Shown piece after piece: positions 59,231 to 64,000 of a DNA stretch of 64,000 nucleotides. The translations under genes were made by a program, and so were the position numbers. The notes beneath the pieces were generated by a model. That model was given only the letters and a program-made list of their open reading frames with translations. It searched no databases and was not told where the DNA came from. The DNA is from Dugong dugon (taxonomy: Eukaryota; Chordata; Mammalia; Sirenia; Dugongidae). Positions within the stretch are counted from its first letter, which is position 1. Every line of letters starts with the position of its first letter. The stretch covers positions 27,545,465 through 27,609,464 of the forward strand of contig CM057464.1 of assembly GCA_030035585.1 (NCBI GenBank), given 5' to 3'.

Positions 59231-59842
59231 TTTTAAAGAGAGATACAGTGCACCACAAAATAATGGGTTTGAATATTTTATCTGTGAAGACACACAAGAT
59301 ACACAATGTTCATGTACATGATGCTCTTAATAATTATGATGAAACTTTACATTTTGGTTGGGAAGTAAAGTCCTGGGTCGTTCAAATCATATAGCTCTTT
59401 CTGGCATAGATAGGAGATTAAAATTCTTTAGTATGCTGCCTCCACTTCTGCTTTTCTCCTTGCTCCCTCCTACTGAAGAAAGTCTGTAGAAGTACAAGAA
59501 GAACTTGGTCATCTGGATAACCTTGTCTCTGTTTCAATTTATTAAAACCATATTTTATCAGCAGAAAGTGTTAGTTGTAACCATCCTTAAAACTGACTGC
59601 CATTTACAAGTGTGTTAGACACATTACGTTTCAGATGACAGCTATAGGAAACAAACAAAAATAGATTTGATCTGATTGACAGAATCACAGAAAGCTTTGT
59701 GTCAGAGATGGCTGTGTGCTGAGTCTTGAGAGATGAGCAGAATTTCAACAGGCAGAAGGGAATTCAACAGAAAGAAAGGCATTTCTGGTAGAGGGAACAA
59801 CTTGGCAATTTTAGCATGTTTGGGGCCCCATGTGTAGTTTAG
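59231..59842. other. Unassigned intronic sequence
   Basis: No exon or repeat recognised. Confidence 0.4.
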
Positions 59843-59854
59843 TTGGCTGGAGTA

Positions 59855-60058
59855 TACCAAACCCATTGCTGCTGAGTTGATTCTGACTCGTGGTGACCCT
59901 GTAGGACAGAGTAAAACTGCTCCATAGTGTTCCCAAGGCTGTAAAATCTTTCCGGAAGCAGACTGCCATATCTTTCTCCCTTGGAACGACTGATGGGTTT
60001 GAACCGCTGAGCTTTCAGTTAGCAGCCAAGCACTTAGCCACTGTACCACCAGGGCTCC
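59855..60058 (-). mobile_element. AfroSINE with 12-bp duplication
   Basis: 'cccattgctgctgagttgat', 'gcagactgccatatctttct', end 'cactgtaccaccagggc'. Flanks TTGGCTGGAGTA (59843-59854) and TTAGCTGGAGTA (60059-60070), 11 of 12. Confidence 0.94.
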
Positions 60059-60094
60059 TTAGCTGGAGTACTGTATAGGGTATGTGAAGTCCTA

Positions 60095-60284
60095 TGTGGA
60101 GTCCTTGTTGTGCTGTTGGGTTGATTCCAACTCATAGCGACCCTATTTGACAGGGTAGAATTGCCCCATAGAGTTTTCTAGGCTGTAATCTTTAAGGGAG
60201 CAGAGTGGAGCTGCTTGGTGGATTCGAAATGCCAACCTTTCAGTTAGCCACCAAGCACTTAACCGTTGCACCACCAGGGTTCCT
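60095..60284 (-). mobile_element. AfroSINE, antisense
   Basis: 'ttgttgtgctgttgggttga', 'agagttttctaggctgtaat', end 'ccgttgcaccaccagggt'. Confidence 0.92.
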
Positions 60285-60291
60285 TAGGGGA

Positions 60292-60458
60292 GTCCCTGGG
60301 TGGTGCAAACAGTTAACATGCTTGGCTGTTAGCCAAAAGGTTGGTGGTTCGAGTCCACCCAGAGGTGCCTTGGAACAAAGATCAGCCATTGAAACCCAAC
60401 AGAGCAGAGTTCCACTCTGACATAATCGCAGTAGCCATGAGTCGCAACTGGTTTTACT
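60292..60458 (+). mobile_element. AfroSINE, 'gggtggtgcaaa' subtype, sense
   Basis: Head 'ggagtccctgggtggtgcaa', 'aggttggtggttcgagtcca', 'gtagccatgagtcgcaact'. It follows the antisense copy directly. Confidence 0.93.
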
Positions 60459-61011
60459 AAAGAGGCAGAATATAAGACTTCAAAGATACATTGCACGGAG
60501 GATCTTGAATGTTAATCTTAAGAATTAAGTCCAAATTAATATTTGTTAAGTGTATGCTAGGTGCAGTAATAGATATTTTATGTGAATTGTTTCATTTTAT
60601 CCTCACAGTGACCCTACAGTGTGACAACAGGCAGTCAGTAATAGGGGGTCATTTTCTCACCACGTTTATCAGCCCACCTGCTTTGGTGCCTAGACAGTCT
60701 TCCTTGCCTCCTGTTACAAGGGAAAAACTGTCCCTTCTCTTGAGACCAACCCTGTCCCTCGCACACTGGATCCCATCACCTCACACCTACTCAAGGACTT
60801 TGCTCTTGCAGTTGTCCCTTTCTCTCCTGAATCAATTTTTACCTCCCGTTCTCTCTGCTCTTGTCAAGATCACCAGTTATCTTCGTGTTGCTAAACTCAG
60901 TGGTCACTTTTCCACTGTCATCTTACTCAGACTCTCAACAACATACACAACAGTGATCTGTTCTCTCCTTCTTGATAAACTTTCACTTCTTGACTATTGA
61001 GAAGTCATACT

Positions 61012-62498
61012 CTATATTTGTTCCCTATTTGCTGACATAACAAATTACTACAAACTTAGAGGCTAAAAACAAGATCAATTTATTATCGTACAGTTCTGTA
61101 GGTCAGATGTCCAAAATAGATCTCACTGGCTAAAATCATGGTGTTGACAAGACAAGGCTGTTTTACCTTCTGGAAACTCTAGGGGAGAATTTGTTTCCTT
61201 GCATTTTCCAGCTTTCTTTCTTTTCCAAAGCCATTTCTTCATTTCCAAAGCCATCTCTGTGCCTTTTTCTCATAGTCACATCTCCGTCTGACGCTCCTCT
61301 TTGCCTGTCTCGTCCACTTTTTAATTTTCTCCCATACAATAATTTATACATACATTGTTATGTGACCCCAATTGCTCTCCCCATACTGTGACAGCGCACC
61401 CCTACTTTCCACCCTGATTCCCCATGTCCATTCAACCAGCTCCTAACCCTCTCTGCCCTCCCATCTCACCTCCAGACAGAAGCTGCCCGTTTAGTCTCTT
61501 GTATCTACCTGAGCTAAGAAGCACACTCCTCACGAGTATCACTTTATGTCCCACAGTCCAGTCCAATCCCTGTCTGAAGAGCTGGCCTCAGAAATTCTTT
61601 TAGTTCTGGGGTGATAGAGAATTCAGGGGCCATGCTTTCTGGGGTTCCTCCAGTCTCAGTCAGACCATTAAGTCTGATCTTCTTACTAGAATTTGAGTTT
61701 TGCACCCCACTTTTCTCTTGCTCCATCTGAGACCCTCTGTTGTGTTCCGTGTCAGGGCCATCATTGGTGGTAGCCGGGCACCATCTAGTTCTTCTGGCCT
61801 CAGGCTGATGAAGTCTCTGGTTTATGTGGCCCTTTCTGTCTCTTGTGTCTTTGGTGTTCTTCATTCTCCTTAACTCCAGGTGTTTGGGACCAATTGATGC
61901 ATCTTAGATGGCTGCTTGCTAGCTTTCAAGACCCCATACACCACTCACGAAAGTAGGATGCAGAACATTTTCTTAATAAGCCTTGTTATGCCAATTGACC
62001 TAGATGTCCCCTGAAAGCATGGTCCCCAGACCCCTACCCCTGCTACGTTGTCCCTCAAAGTGTTTGATTGTATTCAGGAAACTTCTTAGCTTTGGTTTAG
62101 TCCAGTTGTGCTGACTTTCCCTGTAGTGTGTGCTGTCCTTCCTTTCACCTAAGATAATTCTTATTTACTATCTAGTTAGTAAATAACTCTCACCCTCCCT
62201 CCCCATCCTAGTAACCATCAAAGAATGTTTTCTTCTGTGTTTAAACCTTTTCTTGAGTTCTTATTAACAGTGGTCTTATACAATATTTGTCATTCTGTGT
62301 CTCGTCCACTTTTAAGGACCTTTATGATTTCACTGGGTCCACACAGATAATTCAGGATAATCTCCCTATTTTAAGGTCAGCTGATTAGCAATTTAATTTC
62401 ATCTGCAACTTTACTTCCCCTTTGCCACGTAACCAAATATACTCATGTGTCCCAGGGATTAGGACATGGACATCTTGGGGGACTGTATCTTGTCTACC
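61012..62498 (-). mobile_element. MLT1-type MaLR LTR, antisense, split by an L1 tail
   Basis: The complement of MLT1 runs from 61012 ('aacaaattactacaaactta', 'gatcaatttattatcgtaca', 'ctctaggggagaatttgttt') to 62498 ('taaggtcagctgattagcaa', 'ggattaggacatggacatct'). ATACT flanks both ends (61007-61011, 62499-62503). The LTR proper is about 500 bases once the L1 tail (61322-62297) and its duplicate are removed. Confidence 0.85.
61322..62297 (-). mobile_element. L1 3'UTR insertion with perfect 16-bp duplication
   Basis: Antisense L1 3'UTR, same text as 5671-6528 and 17270-18555. Perfect TGTCTCGTCCACTTTT at 61306-61321 and 62298-62313. On the minus strand the target reads CCTT then AAAAGTGG, which fits the L1 endonuclease site TT/AAAA. 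Little poly-A is left. Confidence 0.94.
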
Positions 62499-63145
62499 AT
62501 ACTTTCCTGATTTTTATTCCTATCACAATAATCACATCTTCCAAGTCTCCTCTGCTGACTCATCTCCTAACAGACTTCTGACTGTTGGAATGCCTTTGCA
62601 CTCAGTCCTAACTAAACTCTCTTTATCTATAATCTTTTCCTAAGTGATCACATCTAACCCTACGTCTTTAAACACCATCTTTACCCAAATGATTTAAAAA
62701 CAAATTTACCTCCAGCTTTGACCTCATTCCTGAGCTCCAGACTCTAATACCCAACTCCTACTCAAATTTTTGTCATGTATTTCTAATAGGCATTGCAAAC
62801 ATATGGACAAAATAGAACTCCTAGTGCTCACCTCCACCCTATCCTCAAACCTGTTCCCCCTCCAACCTTCCCCATCTCCATAAATGTTACTACATCCACT
62901 CAACTAAACAAGCCCAAAACCTAGGAGTCATTCTTGAGTCTTCTTCCTTAAACCCTCACATCCAAACCTATAATAAATACTGTTGCCTCTACACCAAAAC
63001 ACATTCTGAATCTGTCTATACTTTCCATTTCTACCTCTTCCATCTAAGTTTAAGTCACCGTCACCTTTTGCCTGGATAACTGGTCTCCCTGCTTCTATAC
63101 TTGCCTTCCACAGCCCATTCTGCTTACAACACCCAATTTTATCTC

Positions 63146-63173
<28 letters not shown>
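63146..63173 (+). repeat. Poly-A run, 28 bases
   Basis: Uninterrupted A run between the L2 and the MIR. Possibly the tail of a lost retrocopy or a simple expansion. Confidence 0.95.
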
Positions 63174-63176
<3 letters not shown>

Positions 63177-63194
63177 AAACAGTGAAGGCACTGG

Positions 63195-63350
63195 GGCCTG
63201 AGAGCTGGAGTGGAGTTCGGATCCTCACTCAGACAAATGAATTTGGGCAAGTTATTTAATCTCTTTGTGCCTTGGTTTCCTGTAAGGTAAAATAGAAATA
63301 ATATTGATATCTATCTTATTGGGTTGTTGTATGAATTTTAAAGTTAACAA
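63195..63350 (+). repeat. MIR SINE, sense
   Basis: 'gtggagttcggatcctcact', 'tttgggcaagttatttaatc', 'cctgtaaggtaaaatagaa', 'ttattgggttgttgtatga' follow MIR order. Confidence 0.8.
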
Positions 63351-64000
63351 ATGTTAAATTCTCAGTACTTTGTACACAGAGCGTAATGACTAATTTGTAT
63401 ATGTATGTCTCCAGTAATCTGCCTACAATACCTGAGAGTGGGATGGCACAGGCAGGAAGAGAGATTGCCCTCCCACGAAAGTCTGGGCTAGTTGGAATAC
63501 AGAAGGTCACTGGGAATTGACACAAAGGGCTGCTGTTGTTGCCATCCCAGGTGAAGGACAAGCACTGGAGGTGGCAGAAGGGTCAGTGCAATGTCTGGAA
63601 ATAACAAAGCCTGGTGAAATTCAGTCTTCACCCATGTGAGGAAACACTGCAAGGATGGAAAAATTTTATTAACAGAGTCTTCTTTTTAGTCCAATGCTAT
63701 TAATCAGTCTCAGTGATCCCTATATTGGAGATCACAGTATTGAAATCACTGTCGTGATTTCATGCCTCATCCCAAGAAGCAAAAGGAAGGCTTACTCTCA
63801 CTCTGGGATAGGTTACAAGCTGTGATTATTTGGTTTTATTATTATTATAAAAATAATACATGACCATAATAAAAAAAATGTTGGAAAACAGAAAAATAGA
63901 AGGAAGAACAATCTTACCTACACTTGTATTACCTAAAGACAAACTCTGTTTTGGTACATTTCCTTTTAGTCTTTCTTTCTTTTTTTTTTAATTGAGATAT
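63351..64000. other. Unassigned intronic sequence
   Basis: No CMAH exon recognised. 63835-63970 (ATT run, 'atacatgaccataata', 'ggtacatttccttttagtc') resembles a widespread old mammalian repeat that I cannot name. Confidence 0.4.

Larger units (their letters stand above)
60540..63145 (+). repeat. L2 LINE, sense, with part of the RT region
   Basis: The left part (about 60660-61006) includes text decoding to an L2-like reverse-transcriptase stretch (A-L-V-K-I-T-S-Y-L...V-I-L-L-R-L-S). After the nested insertion it resumes at 62504 and runs to 63145, with 'taataggcattgcaaacat', 'cctaggagtcattcttgag' and 'ctggataactggtctccctg' in L2 order. Heavily mutated. 60459-60539 is unassigned. Confidence 0.6.

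Noticed and set aside
1-64000. CRISPR array, operon, phage or plasmid system
   Set aside because: Intron-containing CMAH exons, SINEs, LINEs and LTRs show a mammalian chromosome; no regularly spaced direct repeats with unique spacers were seen. I found no previously undescribed multi-gene system.
63351-64000. A third CMAH coding exon
   Set aside because: No stretch in any forward frame here resembles the part of CMAH that follows the 92-bp exon.

Overview
The window is mammalian nuclear DNA from an afrotherian, most likely an elephant or close relative. The evidence is about 27 copies of the tRNA-derived AfroSINE family, a BovB/RTE-type LINE whose 3' end matches SINE tails, and many MaLR-like LTRs. 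The clade is well supported by AfroSINE; the species is an inference. There is no bacterial or viral genome here and no CRISPR array.

The only host gene I can support is CMAH (CMP-N-acetylneuraminic acid hydroxylase, which makes Neu5Gc), on the + strand near the right end. Two coding exons are clear: 54805-55008 (204 bp) and 58598-58689 (exactly 92 bp). Phases join and splice sites are good. Together they encode both halves of the Rieske iron-sulphur site (C-K-H and C-T-K-H). The 92-bp exon is the one known to be lost in humans. A probable start exon, ATGGGCAG followed by a GC splice donor, lies at 54345-54352. Everything left of it is upstream DNA or 5' introns.

Layout. 1-4300: palindromic MITE, a long antisense L2 broken by a SINE, an LTR-like segment and an L1 tail. 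4356-6580: an LTR holding a Tigger-like element and two L1 tails, each boundary marked by a target-site duplication. 7300-13090: SINEs, a tRNA-Gly/RTE SINE, a Tigger-like MITE, a 2.3-kb RTE LINE, and an LTR inside a SINE. 13375-22855: an almost full-length antisense L1 with ORF2, ORF1 and a tandemly repeated 5' region. 23160-27220: L1 tails, one with a 16-bp duplication. 27555-36000: a CA-rich tract and two ERVL-type proviral remnants in opposite orientation. 36000-51000: old antisense L1s with LTRs, a short-LTR MaLR provirus and a Tigger-like element. 51000-59230: CMAH region with SINEs and two copies of another palindromic MITE. 59230-64000: SINE cluster, then L2 holding MLT1 holding an L1 tail, then MIR.

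Apart from CMAH the window is a layered record of insertions. Many boundaries carry duplications, so relative ages can be read directly. All retroelement reading frames seen are broken or truncated.
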